In this document: positions 12,994 to 23,275 of the stretch, in pieces
Layout of the letters: each line of letters opens with the position of its first letter
Position numbering within the stretch: the first letter of the stretch is position 1
NCBI GenBank assembly: GCA_946699065.1
Contig: CAMPDV010000690.1
Span: 1 to 64,000, forward strand
Direction: 5' to 3'
DNA length: 64,000 bases
Origin: Loxodes magnus
Taxonomy: Eukaryota > Ciliophora > Karyorelictea > Loxodida > Loxodidae
Notes under the pieces: model-generated
Database searches by the model: none
Told to the model about the DNA's origin: nothing
The model's input: the letters and a program-made list of their open reading frames with translations, nothing else
Position numbers and translations under genes: made by a program

Positions 12994-15900
12994 ATATTGA
13001 AGAATTTATCAGAGATAACAGTATAGATATTTTATCAATAAACGAAACCTGATAAAAAGATGACTTTCCTCCAATATTGATAAATGGATTTAAAACATAT
13101 TTTAAGAACTCAGGAAAAGGAGGAGGTGTATGCTTAATTGTAGGAGAAGAATTTAATAGTACAGAAATACATATATAAGTTGAAGAAAAAAAAAATCGAT
13201 TCATAACAATTAAACTGGATAATATTTTAACCACGTCTTGTTACATGCCTGATAATGGAAAAAGTTAAGATGTTAAAGATTTAGCTTATGAACAAATAAA
13301 TACATTGCTGAATTTATATAATGATAATCCACATATACTAATGGGAGATTTCAATGCTCTTTTATAAGGCTTCGGTGATAATCCTGAAAATGCTTATGAT
13401 AATAACATTAGACTATAAGAATTCTTACTATAAAACGATCTTGAGATAGTGAATGATAGCAACATTAATACATGTATTCATAAAGGAACAGGAAAAACGT
13501 ATTGTAATGATTATATCATTATAAACAACCATTTGAGCGTTAATTAGTTTGCAAATTTCACTGCTCATAATAATAGTTTATTTTCTGATCATATTCCAAT
13601 TACTGTCGACTTTATCAATAATTCTATAGTATATTGGGAAAAGATAACTCAGAGAAAATATAAAATAAATAGGTTATAAGATGCAATAGATAGGCAAAAA
13701 TATTAAGAATCTTTCCTACAAACTTATCTAGAATTCTTTTAAATAGATTAAGATAATCTTGAAGATTAATATGAATGCATCAAAAGTAGTATTTAAGACA
13801 ATGCTGATCAAACATTAAGTTCGTTTATTCCAGGCTCAAATTATAACAAACTTCCTCGAGCTCTCACAAAGAAATATATAGAGGCAAAAAGAGCTAACTC
13901 AGAATATAAGGAAGCTCACATAAAATTTGGAAGAATAAACTAGCAAGTAACTAATCTTCATGAGGCAGCAAAACGACTTTGGAAAGACTTCAAGTATAAT
14001 CTATGAAAATTTGAAAAAATAAAGCAAAAAAGAAATTTTTACTTCTAAATGGAGATGCTAAGGAAATTTTTTCACAAGCTAAGAAAATTCTAAATCTTTT
14101 GAAGAGAAATAATATGAACTTTAATTAAGAAATCAAAAAATAAATCCATTGATTCATGGGAGAATTGCACTTTTAACAAACATTCTAATCTAACTAAATA
14201 ATAAATAAATTTTAGTAATTAAAAAATAGATAAAATATACGATAGTATTTAAGAAATTAAAGATTATCCACTCTCGTATTTGTAAGGATTTGATCTTTTT
14301 ACCATAAAAGAAATATAAGAAATTATAAAAGAAATTCTGAATGGAAAAGCAGCTGGTCCAGATGGAATAAAAGGCGAACTTCTGAAATATGATGGATAAT
14401 ATTTATTAATAATTCTTCATTCTTTTTTGAATAATATGTTAAGATTTGGAAGAATCTCTTAGGAATTTAAACACATTGTCGGTAATTCCAATATTTAAAA
14501 AAGGAAATAAAGATGATTGGAAAAACTGACTACCTATTTCTCTTATTAATACTATTCTAAAACTATATGATAAAGTTTAACAAAAAGACTATACAATCTG
14601 ATTTATTAGAGAAATTTGATTCACCCTACATAAATGGGATTTATGAAAAACAGATAACAACTTAATAAATTTGAATAATATAACAAATAATTGATAACTA
14701 TTGGAAAAGTGCTAAAAGTAAGACTAAATTGATAGCAACACTGATAGACGTTGAAAAAATGTTTGACTCAATAGAAAGAAGACTCTTGTTTGATTAACTT
14801 AAGAGAGTTAAATTACCACTTAGAATAATAATAGCCTTAGAATCGTTTTATAAAAACCTAAATTCTTCATTTATCATAGATGGTAAGAGTACCAGAACTT
14901 TATAATTCAACAATGGAGTTATGTAAGGAAGTTCTCATGGACCAGTTTTAGCATTATTGTATTATGGCATAGTAATTAGATATCTGGAAAGTAAAAGTAA
15001 CTAATTGGGATTTAAATGCCAGGATTCAAGTATTAGCTTCGCTTGTAGAGGATGGGCAGATGATCTTATTCTTCTTTCCAAATCTGCAAAGTATATGTAG
15101 AATTTAATAAATGAAGCAAATAAAGTTTTTGCATGAACACATTTAAAGATCAATGTTACCAAATCTGAATGCATCTAATTTCTAAAGAAGAATTAGAAAT
15201 AATAAATTTTAAATTTATGATTAGGAAATTAACCAATTGCTTAAAAAGAACAAGTAACATATTTAGGAGTTATTCTACATCAGAAGAAGAACTTGAATCC
15301 CCATTGCAAAGAAGTTGCATTCAAATATATAGCTACAATGAAGAAAGCTGTTTTTTAACTGATGAGATATAAGAATGAAACTCCTTGACATTTTAAAACT
15401 TTATGTAGACTTTTTACATTACCTAAAGCAGAATATGGAGAAGACTTAGTACCATGAAGTATTCAAAAAGGAGTAACTGGAGTTCGGAACAGAATAGAAT
15501 CAAGCATGAGATTAATTTCAAGAAAAGCTTTTTAAGTAGCAACTTCAACATTTAATGAATCATGTTATATAGACTTGAATTGATTACCCTTTAAGCACAT
15601 TATGGCTATAAAATTCTTCAGATTCTACCATAAAATGAAATAAGAAAGTATTGATTTTCCAAGATCAACAATAGGCTCTCTTTTCATTAATATATGGAAA
15701 AAAGGATTTCAATACTACGATTAAGTGTAGCAATTATCAGACCTTTATAAAATCGATCTGCAGAATTAATAGAATAATACAAATCTTAAAACTTTTACTA
15801 AACATGTAAGAGAAAAAATACAACAATATTTCTACAAAGTAGCTACTAAAAAATTTATGAGAATGGAAACAGCTAAAGTATATACTGAATAATTTGGTAA

Positions 15901-16339
15901 TCTTTAACAATTTCCACAAATTACTTATACTAAATTAAACAAATTGTATAGAAGAGAAATTATCAGTATATATAAACTTAGAACCTAAACTTATAATTCC
16001 CGTAAGGATCTTTAAGATCGTCATTAACCCATTGATAATCCCTATTGTATGTGTGGATATTATGAAACTTTCGAGCATATCTTTAAATGTGTGTATTATT
16101 TTAATATAATGAATTGATTATCGGAAAAGATCGGAAATTATGACTTAAGGCGCCTTATACTATACAATCAAGAATATCTAAACTCATTTTCAAGGTCTAA
16201 ATTGGAGTATTTAGACTTATAGATCAAAATATTTCACAAGAAGCTAATGACAAGGAGACTTGAGATTCTAGAAATGGAGAAAGCAAAAAAGGAAGAAGCT
16301 AAAGATGAATAGAAAGAAGAACTAATTAAAGAAAAATGA
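12951..16339 (+). pseudogene. LINE-A ORF2: endonuclease plus reverse transcriptase, frameshifted
   Basis: Begins MGHIDINGIASK in a different frame from ORF1. The N-terminal 330 or so residues are an APE-type endonuclease with SINET-W (TGA 13050-13052), GDFNALL and SDHIPIT. The reverse transcriptase follows: AAGPDGIKGE, DDWKN-W-LPISLI (TGA 14527-14529), LIDVEKMFDSIERR, GVMQGSSHGP, GWADDLILLS, then a TGA-coded Trp (15134-15136) before THLKINVTKSE. The C-terminus has CMCGYYETFEHIFKC. It ends at a tandem TGATGA (16337-16342). The start lies in phase 0 and the end in phase 2. At least three frameshifts are inferred by comparison with the fragment at 5058-5935, for example near 14030-14150 and 14466. 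It is a dead copy. Confidence 0.85.
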
Positions 16340-16383
16340 TGAGATGTAAACAAGATTAAAAAACAATTTAAAAACATTTACTA

Positions 16384-16447
16384 ACGTCTATAATTGAAAG
16401 AAGCAATTCTTGCAATTAAAGACGTCAAAAAACTCTTTTAGTTTAAA
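16384..16447 (+). other. LINE-A 3' stem-loop and tail box
   Basis: ACGTCT (16384-16389) pairs with AGACGT (16420-16425), and ATTG (16393-16396) with CAAT (16413-16416). The conserved box CAAAAAACTCTTTTAGTTT follows. The same box follows the terminal hairpin of the SINE-like element at 22506-22816. In LINEs such 3' hairpins are known to be recognised by the reverse transcriptase. That role here is inferred. Confidence 0.65.
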
Positions 16448-16809
16448 TTAAATTAAATTTAAATTCTATCAAATATTTTTCAACAATAATCAAATAATTT
16501 TTAGCTATTTTTGAAGGAAAACTTATGATATAGAACAATAATCTATTTATAAGTTAATTTACTGAGTAGTTGATAAATTACATATTAAATCTAATTTTTA
16601 ATTAAAAATATTTAGCTCATTTATATAAGCATATAACCACTTAATAAATCTTCAAATTAATTTTCCTCTTTACAATTTATTGAAACTATAGATTGATAGT
16701 TAATCAAAAATTTATGATGCCATTTTATAATATTGATAGGATATTAAATTTTAAAGGTATTTTAAATATTCAATTATTTTAACATTTTATTTAATAACAT
16801 TACATCTTT

Positions 16810-17211
16810 ATGCAATTTCTTTCTTCCTTATTTAATTACTTCAACTTTCAAGAAATCATCATCTTAACTGTATTATTAACAAGATTAACTATTTATGCTT
16901 TTTCTGGAGAAAGAGGAATTTTTAGAGATTACTTAAATTCTAATTCGACTGTAAAATATTGCTTTTACAAATTGGCTTCTATTTTCTACCAGAAAATTTT
17001 AAGTCATTTTCACTAAAAAAGCATACTTACTGGAATATTTTATCCTAATTCTTAACTATTTGCAGTTTTTGATGGAAATTTCAGTTAGTTTATTAGGAAC
17101 TTAATATGCTTAAAAATCTAAGACATTTTAATTATAATCATTTTATTGTTTTCTGCACTTTCTATTTTTTCCATTTTCAACTTCGTGAAGATACTACTAA
17201 TTTTTATGTGA
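16810..17211 (+). CDS. Possible small membrane protein, 133 aa
   Basis: ATG to TGA with no internal TGA, reading TAA as Gln at a few positions. A hydrophobic segment near residues 14-28 (EIIILTVLLTRL) and a strong one near 106-130 (ILIIIILLFSALSIFSIF) flank a mixed central part with FSGERGIFRDYL and FYPNSQLFAVFDGNFS. The peptide looks protein-like, but I recognise no family, and with reassigned stops its length is weak evidence. It lies between LINE-A and the kinase gene's 3' flank and has no second copy in the window. The frame is also open under the standard code for its first 68 codons. Confidence 0.3.
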
Positions 17212-17487
17212 ATTAAAATATTTTTGTTAATTTCTAAAATATCTTTAAAATATTTATTTATTAATAAATATAAGATTAAATATCATATTTATTCAAAAAG
17301 TTTCGAGATATATATACAAAAATTTTTAGTATTTTTAATTCTCTGATGCAAAGAAAAATTAGTTTTTTTTTAATATTTTTAAAACTCTTTCTCTTAATAA
17401 AATTTATCTTTAAAAATTCTGCATATATTTTATTTTTCGAAGAAAAAATACTTTTATCTTGAATATTAGCCTGATTTTTTAAAAGTT

Positions 17488-17534
17488 TTAGTCCGTCCGA
17501 AAATTTTCCTGTAATGTAAAAAGCTGAGCAAAAA
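17488..17534 (-). repeat. GCTCAGC motif, kinase-gene flank, copy 1
   Basis: On the minus strand: TTTTTGCTCAGC, TTTTTACATTACAGG, AAAATTTTCGGACGGACTAAA. It keeps the order and spacing of the copy at 3014-3060. A second CGGACGGACTAA half-copy lies at 17808-17825. Confidence 0.65.
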
Positions 17535-18019
17535 CAAAATTAAAATTTTTGCCTTTTTTAATTAAATATATCATCATTCACATTATTTTTTATTGTTATA
17601 AAATTTGCTTAACAAATATATAAGCTTTAGAAAAATTACTTTTCCTTTATTATTTACTTATTCTACATTTCTTTTTATAAACACATTCTAAAATCAAGTC
17701 CATCTTTATTTGCTAGTAATTTATTCTTTCAAATCTCTAAAATTTTTATTAAACAGTTATCTCAAACTTATTTTATCTCATCTTATCTCAAAAATTTTTA
17801 CCAAAGTTAGTCCGTCCGAAAATTCCTTTACCTTTTTTTTTTAATTTTGACTTTACTCTGAAAATTCAAAAAAATTCAACCAAAAATTATTTTCAAATTT
17901 TTCCTTACCCTTTTTTAAAAAACCCTTTTCAAAAAAATAATTCCGTTTAATAAAATTTTATTAACAACATCCACTAACATCTTTAAATAATTTTAGTCCC
18001 TTCTCAAATTCCACATAAA

Positions 18020-18054
18020 AAAATTCCCTATAGTGCTAATCGCTGAGCAAAAAT
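18020..18054 (-). repeat. GCTCAGC motif, kinase-gene flank, copy 2
   Basis: On the minus strand: ATTTTTGCTCAGCG, ATTAGCACTATAGGGAA. The first half matches well; the GGACGGA end is lost. It is preceded by the same GAAAATAAAAAATTTG box as the WD40 genes' flank. Confidence 0.6.
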
Positions 18055-19109
18055 CAAATTTTTTATTTTCACAATTCTTATTCTCTAACAATTTACAAAA
18101 AAATAAATTTAATTAATTAGTTAAAAATAAATAAAATAAACCAAATTAAAATCAAATAAAAAATTAAAGCATTAACTTTTCTAACTAACTTTTATTCACC
18201 TTTTCAAAAGTTTATTATTTATTAACTAATATTAACGCAAATAAATCTAAAATAAATAACTCATAAAAAAATATTAAAAAATAATTCTAAAAATTAATAT
18301 TAAAAAACCAATAAATTCATACCATTCGAAGTAATAAAAACTCAGATTAAAGCGAAATATTTAAATCAAAACAAATTATTAACTCTTACCCAACTTGAAC
18401 TTATTCACTCAAAAATAAAAAATTATAAACATTAAAATTATCAATATAAACCTATATCACTTTATTTAATAAACACTTCTACTTTAAAAATTATACTCTT
18501 TTATACTCTACTCTCAATACCTTCACAATATATAATCATAATCAAATTTTGAATTACTTTAATAATCCTAAATTAAAAAATTAAAAATAACTAAAAATTA
18601 AAATATTTTATACTTATATATAATTACTCACACACATAAACACTTAAACTCTTAAACACTTACCAGTCTCTTAATATTATCATACTATTTTTTATTAATA
18701 ATAAGTTAAAGCATTTTTAAAATAATATCAATTAATATAAATTAATGTCCTAAACATATTTACATACATTATCATATCACTTTAAATAAATAATTAATTT
18801 AACTTTTTTTAATGCCTTTAAAGTCACATCCCTTAAACTTCCAAATTATTATAAATTCTTATATTACACATTTATACTTAATGACTTCATAATTCTATAA
18901 AATATTAATAATATATTTATCAACTCCTTTTATATTTAAATACTTAACTTTTATTTAAGTTTAAATCTACTTAGTACTCTCAAAATATTCCACAATTTCC
19001 CTCCAACCTCTTCTATTCCTCCTCACCCACTCTTGTCCCCTCAAAACTATTCTCCTTTATAACTCTCCAATCCCCTCAATCATACGTCTTTACACAATCA
19101 TATTAAAAT

Positions 19110-20789
19110 TCAACTTACTTTATCCACCTATCCCTACTTTGTCAACTCTAATATCCTCCTTATATTCCATTTTCTTATCGAGGAATCATAAGATGCTGAT
19201 ATTATATAGTTAGAGTCAGGGGAGATTACTACCGAGTTAACTGAATCAGTATGTCCAGTCAAAGTTCTTAGGACAGTTCCAGTCTGGAAATTCCAGATCT
19301 TTATCGAGGAGTCATAAGATGCTGATATTATGTAGTTAGAGTCAGGGGAGATTACTACCGATTTAACTCAATCAGTATGTCCAGTCAAAGTTCTTAGGAG
19401 AGTTCCAGTCTGGAAATTCCAGATCTTTATCGATGAGTCTGAAGATGCTGATATTATATAGTTAGAGTCAGGGGAGATAACTACCGAGTAAACTGGATTA
19501 GTATGTCCAGTAAACAATTTGTTTTGCTCTAGTTGAATATTCTATATATTTGATATACTTGCCTTGCCAAAATTACATTTTACAATCTCACCATTTGATA
19601 TTTTAATATCCTATAAACTTGAATTACTAAAATCACAACCCACAAAGCAAGGCTCTCTCAAATCAACTCCCTTTATTCTCACTCCTCTCATATCCTAGTT
19701 AAAAAACACAAAACCCAAACAACTCAACATTGTTATCGCATTCCCCGAAGCTTAGGTAATCTTGTCACTCCATTTAGATATCTTTATCACCTCTAATAGT
19801 TTTTACTCTATTGTCTGGTCTCTCATAACCTCTAACTATTATAAGATGTCCGTCTACTCTAACAAATGCTTGTTATTCAGTATGCTTACTTTTATCTACT
19901 CTATATATATTTTTTATTCCCTGAACAGGATTAGAAATTATCTTATTTTTTAACTACTCATTTAAGGATTAACGACAGGAATTTCAATTAATTAGATTGC
20001 GCTTTACTTTATAGCCTCTATATTCAATCTACTTTAAGGCATCTACTACCAACATCCTCTTATTATTTAGGCAAACTATTCTGGACACTCTTAAGGTATT
20101 TACTCTCTTTCTCCATGACTAACTTAGTATATAACAACCTAATCGTTTAAAGCTTTGAAAGGAATTTCTCTTGTCGCTATTTCCCAGAATACCATACCCA
20201 AAGCGTATATATCCGATTAAATGCTATATTTAGGTCTAAGCGTCATTAATTCCGGAGCCATCCAACGAGTAGTTCCCACCTATTATACTGAACTTAAAGA
20301 TTTAGATTCTGTCTTTATTCTGGATAGTCCAAAATCAGTTATTTTAACTTTATAACTAGCATCCAATAGTATATTACTACTTTTCAAGTCTCTATGAATT
20401 ACTTTCAACTCATGAATATACTATAATCCCTATACTATCTATAAACATATCTCATACCTTAACTTCCATTCAATCTCTTAACTACTATGTAAAAATCCAT
20501 ACAAGGATTATTACATTAACTCCATGACCAAAGACATTGGAGAAGGACAGTATCCATATAATAAAACTACATTTGGATGTCTAAGCTTTTATAATATATT
20601 AAGCTCTTATAGAAATTCATTAGTTATCTCATTCATAGAACTCTAAATTAATAGCTCCTTTATAGCCACATCAATACTTCCTTACCATTTCCCTTTATAC
20701 ACAATACCAAAGTTTCCACTGGCAATTTGAGAAGCTTTTTATAAACTTTAAGCCTCTATAACTAAATATTGATCTATGGTAGATTCCAT
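19110..20789 (-). CDS. Protein kinase (TKL-like) fused to coiled coil, NAI/pentapeptide linker and WD40 blades
   Basis: Intact 559-codon frame, start ATG 20789-20787, first candidate stop TGA 19112-19110. The kinase domain spans residues about 20-265: glycine loop [11 protein letters not shown] (23-33), VAIK (Lys44), Glu62, HRDLKSSN (132-139), DFG (152-154), RWMAPE (175-180), [11 protein letters not shown] and GCWQQM near 245-250. The HRDLKSSN and RWMAPE forms fit the TKL group. A helical stretch (about 285-345) precedes an NAI...CLGF module (about 350-365) and pentapeptide-like GVDL...CDFSNSSL repeats (about 370-420), then three WD40 blades (about 426-545). One Trp in blade 2 is TGA (19370-19368). 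All catalytic residues are present, so it is probably active. Three blades cannot close a propeller alone. It has no counterpart in unit B. The role, perhaps signalling from a sensing propeller, is inferred. Confidence 0.9.
19175..19515 (-). repeat. 126-bp WD40 blade repeats, near identical
   Basis: Units start at 19175, 19301 and 19427, exactly 126 bases (42 codons) apart, and differ at only a handful of positions. Such identity, including silent sites, points to recent blade duplication or ongoing homogenisation within the kinase-WD40 gene. Confidence 0.85.
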
Positions 20790-20989
20790 TTATAATTGAT
20801 GAAAATGATTACTTTTAAAGCTATTAAATATAAGAAATGATTAGTAATATTAATAGCTTATAAGAGTTACTTATTATTTATACATTAATATAGCTATTTT
20901 ATTTAAATACTAATATATTTAATTATATAGTAAATTTAAGTAATATAAATAAGATATAATCATATTTATTAAATAAGATAGTTTAAATA

Positions 20990-21292
20990 AACTAATTATA
21001 TTATATCAGTCAAAGCTTTATCAAGAACTAAATTATTACAAATTCAAATTACTAAGATATCTAAGAAAAATTAACTAACCTTCAAATCAAGAGCTAATCA
21101 AGCGTAGATAGATAGAAGATAGAAGAACAAGAGATCATGTAGAGGAAAATTAGCAAGATATGTAACTAATAAGAGAAGACTTCTATTACCTAAAGGCTTA
21201 ATTGAAGAAACAGATATATATTGAGATATAGAAAGAGCTGCGCACCAACGAGTTGGTATGCGGTCTATAATAAAATAAATAAATAAATAATT
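20990..21292 (+). mobile_element. Possible retroelement 3' end with hairpin and TAAA tail
   Basis: The stretch ends in a hairpin (CGCA-CCAA, loop CGAG, TTGG-ta-TGCG, 21241-21262) followed by CTATAATAAAATAAATAAATAAATAA. A terminal stem-loop plus A-rich tail is the pattern of the other retroelements in this window. It abuts the LINE ORF1 on the opposite strand at 21293. Upstream sequence is mildly basic-peptide coding (RRQKNKRSCRGKLARYV) but unrecognised. No target duplication was found. Confidence 0.35.
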
Positions 21293-22157
21293 GATTATAA
21301 AAAAAAAGTTAAAAAGCTTTGTTAAAGCCTTAGTAGTCAGCCATCTGACCTATTCTATCAGCTTGTCTCTATTAGTTTGTCTTGAATTTCTACTAGGCTT
21401 AGTTAGGCGGTGTAGCACTTCATTAGTGCACCATCCTTTAATATTCGGAATAGTTTTGGTCTTGCACTTAGCGTTCCTAATTATTTATCCAAGGATTAAG
21501 ATTTGAATTAAAGAATTTTTTTCTATAAATTTTTCCGCTTTATGTTGGATATATCCTAAATAGTTTTCTAAAAATATCTTATTTATTCTTTCTTTAAATT
21601 TCGCTTAGTTAGTAGCAGTATTTTCATTGGTGTTATTTATTGCACACATAGTATTTTATTCTTCTTTTAAACTATTATTCCTGTAACACTTATTTAATTT
21701 AAATTTACTACTTATTTTAAATAAACGTTTACTTTTTATTTTAATTTGAGGCTTCATTTTCTATTTCCATAGGATCTGATTAATTCTGTTAAATCGAAAA
21801 TGGCGTAACCTGAATTTATTATTAAATTTAAAGAATTCTTTGTTCCAGTTTGTTTTCTATTTCTTATGATTATTAATATTGTTTCTCAAGTAAAGACGTT
21901 ATTAGTTTTTCTAATTTTTCTACTTTACCAGTGAGGTATCTATTTTTAAACATAAACTCTTTTAATGACTTAGATAATATTTCTATTTGAGTTTGTGTTA
22001 GAAGTTTTTTTAGTTCTGGATTTCCAAGTGGTTAATGTTCGTCATATCAATCATATTTCTCACTTTCACTCATTGTAATTATTTCGCTTTTTTATTTTTT
22101 AGAGAATTTTCCTGTTTAAATGTTTTGTTCAAAGTTCTGTTATTTCTTAGAAGCCAT
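21293..22157 (-). mobile_element. LINE ORF1 region, minus strand
   Basis: Starts ATG 22157-22155 after an AT-rich leader, giving MASKKQQNFEQNIQTGKF. A KYDWYDEH segment (TGA as Trp) is followed by a coiled coil around residues 55-110 (LSKSLKEFMFKNRYL, KVEKLEKLITSLLEKQ). About 165 codons in, the best coding signal moves to other frames, including a possible second ATG (MCAINNTNENTATNQAKF) and then IPNIKGWCTNEVLHRLTK. The segment is either an ORF1/ORF2 junction or has a few frameshifts. Orientation matches LINE-B, so it may be the displaced 5' end of that element, but linkage is unproven. It is absent from unit B. Confidence 0.6.
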
Positions 22158-22173
22158 TTTATATATATATTAT

Positions 22174-22435
22174 TTTATAATAGTAAGATATTAATATTAA
22201 AAATACTATATCAAAAATCTAAAATAATTAAATAATTATATGCTTAGCTAGAATTAATTATCTTTGTATCAATTTAAAACTAATAAAAAGGATGCTTTTC
22301 ATAATTTTGATAAGAGTTTTAAATAATTGGTTAACAATAAGCATTTGATTACTAGATTATAAAAATATAAAAGTTCACATTTAATAATTAATATCTACAA
22401 TAATTAAAACAATAATTTAGTTAATTAAAAAGTAA
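22174..22435 (+). repeat. Direct repeat, right copy (262 bp)
   Basis: Partner of 6896-7152. It ends at GTAATCTAG, which is where unit A regains homology with unit B (45968). The right boundary of the 17.5 kb block therefore coincides with the end of this repeat. Confidence 0.85.
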
Positions 22436-22505
22436 TCTAGAAATAAGAAATATGGCATTACTTTAACAGATTTATTGAGAAATTTCATTTATCTTCAAAC
22501 TTAAT

Positions 22506-22816
22506 TAATTAATTTTAAACTAAAAGAGTTTTTGACTGCAACTTCTTGCAGTTTAACGACCCCAACACTCCCTTCATGGGATAACGGGGATATCCTGTTG
22601 CTTTCGAAAAGCAGCTGCCAGGGAGCTCCATCGCTATGGGCAGCCAGGCTTCAAGCCCCTACCAGGAGTGGATAATCAAAAGGAAGGCGTTCCCTTGCAA
22701 AGGTTGGCTTTGACCAGGGACTTTCTCAGCGACAGGAAAGAAACTTGTTCCTAGCCATAAAACCAGAAAGTATGATTCAGAAGGTCAATCTCAGCTCCCA
22801 CCATCTTTTTAATTAT
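22506..22816 (-). mobile_element. SINE-like element 1 with target-site duplication
   Basis: A GC-rich island of about 310 bp in an AT-rich region. It is flanked by a 19-bp direct repeat with one mismatch (22487-22505 and 22817-22835, ATTTATCTTCAAACTTAAT), and unit B has the uninterrupted site once (46023-46041), so this is an insertion. On the minus strand it begins AAAAAGATGGTGGGAGCTGAG. It ends with a perfect 7-bp hairpin with a 4-nt loop (22535-22552), then CAAAAACTCTTTTAGTTTAAA, the tail box of LINE-A. No protein is evident. No tRNA, 5S or 7SL head is clear, so its origin is open. Confidence 0.8.
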
Positions 22817-22953
22817 ATTTATCTTAAAACTTAATATCTTTTATATTTATTATTAAATAATAGTAAAATTAAGAGTTTACTATGTAATTTTAAAACTTTT
22901 TATTATATGTATAGTTATATTAAAATTATGTACGAATTATTTAAAAATTAGAT

Positions 22954-23275
22954 AATTAAAAAGATGATGGGAGCTGAAGTTGATTCTCATAAAACCTTTT
23001 AGCATTTTGGATAAGGTCAAGTTCCTATCCACTGAGAAGGTCCATGGCTAGAGTCATTCTCAGCAGGAAAACAAAATCTTTCCGATTATCCACTCTTGCT
23101 AGCAACTTGAAGACTGTCGGCTCCTTGTTATGGAACACCTGACTGATGCTTATCGAATTAAGCAACAGGATATCCTCTCTATATGCATTGAGAGAGTGCC
23201 CTGAGTCGTCTAGCTGGAAAGGAGTTTCCAGTCCCTCGAAAGAGAAATTTTAAAGTTTATAATTAATTAATTGTA
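22954..23275 (+). mobile_element. SINE-like element 2, unit A copy
   Basis: A GC-rich island related to SINE-like element 1 but in the opposite orientation, 120 bp away. It shares the head (AAAAAGATGATGGGAGCTGA), a central GATTATCCACTC and AAGCAACAGGATATCC. It folds well: a CTGAGA/TCTCAG stem, CAGG...CTCTC/GAGAG...CCTG, and a terminal CTGGAAA-GGAG-TTTCCAG hairpin (23214-23231). The tail has AAAGTTTATAATTAATTAATT. It is present at the same place in unit B (47062-47387), so it predates the unit duplication. A short open frame inside it is probably fortuitous. It could instead be a structured ncRNA gene. Confidence 0.65.

Larger units (their letters stand above)
10461..16450 (+). mobile_element. 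LINE-A: near full-length APE-type non-LTR retrotransposon
   Basis: About 6 kb. It starts with a run of A directly followed by the ORF1 ATG, so it has almost no 5' UTR. It has two overlapping ORFs (ORF1 10474-12993, ORF2 12951-16339), a 3' stem-loop (16384-16425) and an AT-rich tail. It lies inside LINE-B in opposite orientation. ORF2 holds an apurinic-type endonuclease and a reverse transcriptase, which points to target-primed insertion. I could not find a convincing target-site duplication. ORF1 is intact and ORF2 carries several frameshifts, so this copy could not supply its own enzyme. Confidence 0.85.
17212..19109. other. 3' flank of the kinase-WD40 gene, no gene seen
   Basis: Read on the minus strand, this is the downstream flank of the kinase gene. 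It resembles the flank of the stand-alone WD40 genes: TGAAAATAAAAAATTTG followed by TTTTTGCTCAGCG occurs here (18042-18075, inverted) and at about 2992-3026. The similarity shows that WD40 blades and noncoding flank were duplicated together. It contains two or three GCTCAGC motif copies and long stretches of simple A/T sequence. Confidence 0.6.

Noticed and set aside
21291-21506. Plus-strand 71-codon hydrophobic frame
   Set aside because: The minus strand over the same bases gives a better protein-like reading (IPNIKGWCTNEVLHRLTK) within the LINE ORF1 region, and the plus frame starts inside an A-rich tail.
6896-22435. Reading the 257/262-bp direct repeats as terminal repeats of one large retroelement
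   Set aside because: The repeats lack TG...CA ends and the interior is a mix of LINEs in both orientations and a host kinase gene. No protease, integrase or capsid motif was seen.
22954-23275. RNase P or MRP RNA gene
   Set aside because: GAGAAGGTCC and GAGAGTGCC recall conserved boxes, but their order and the rest of the fold do not fit, and the element occurs as mobile-looking copies.
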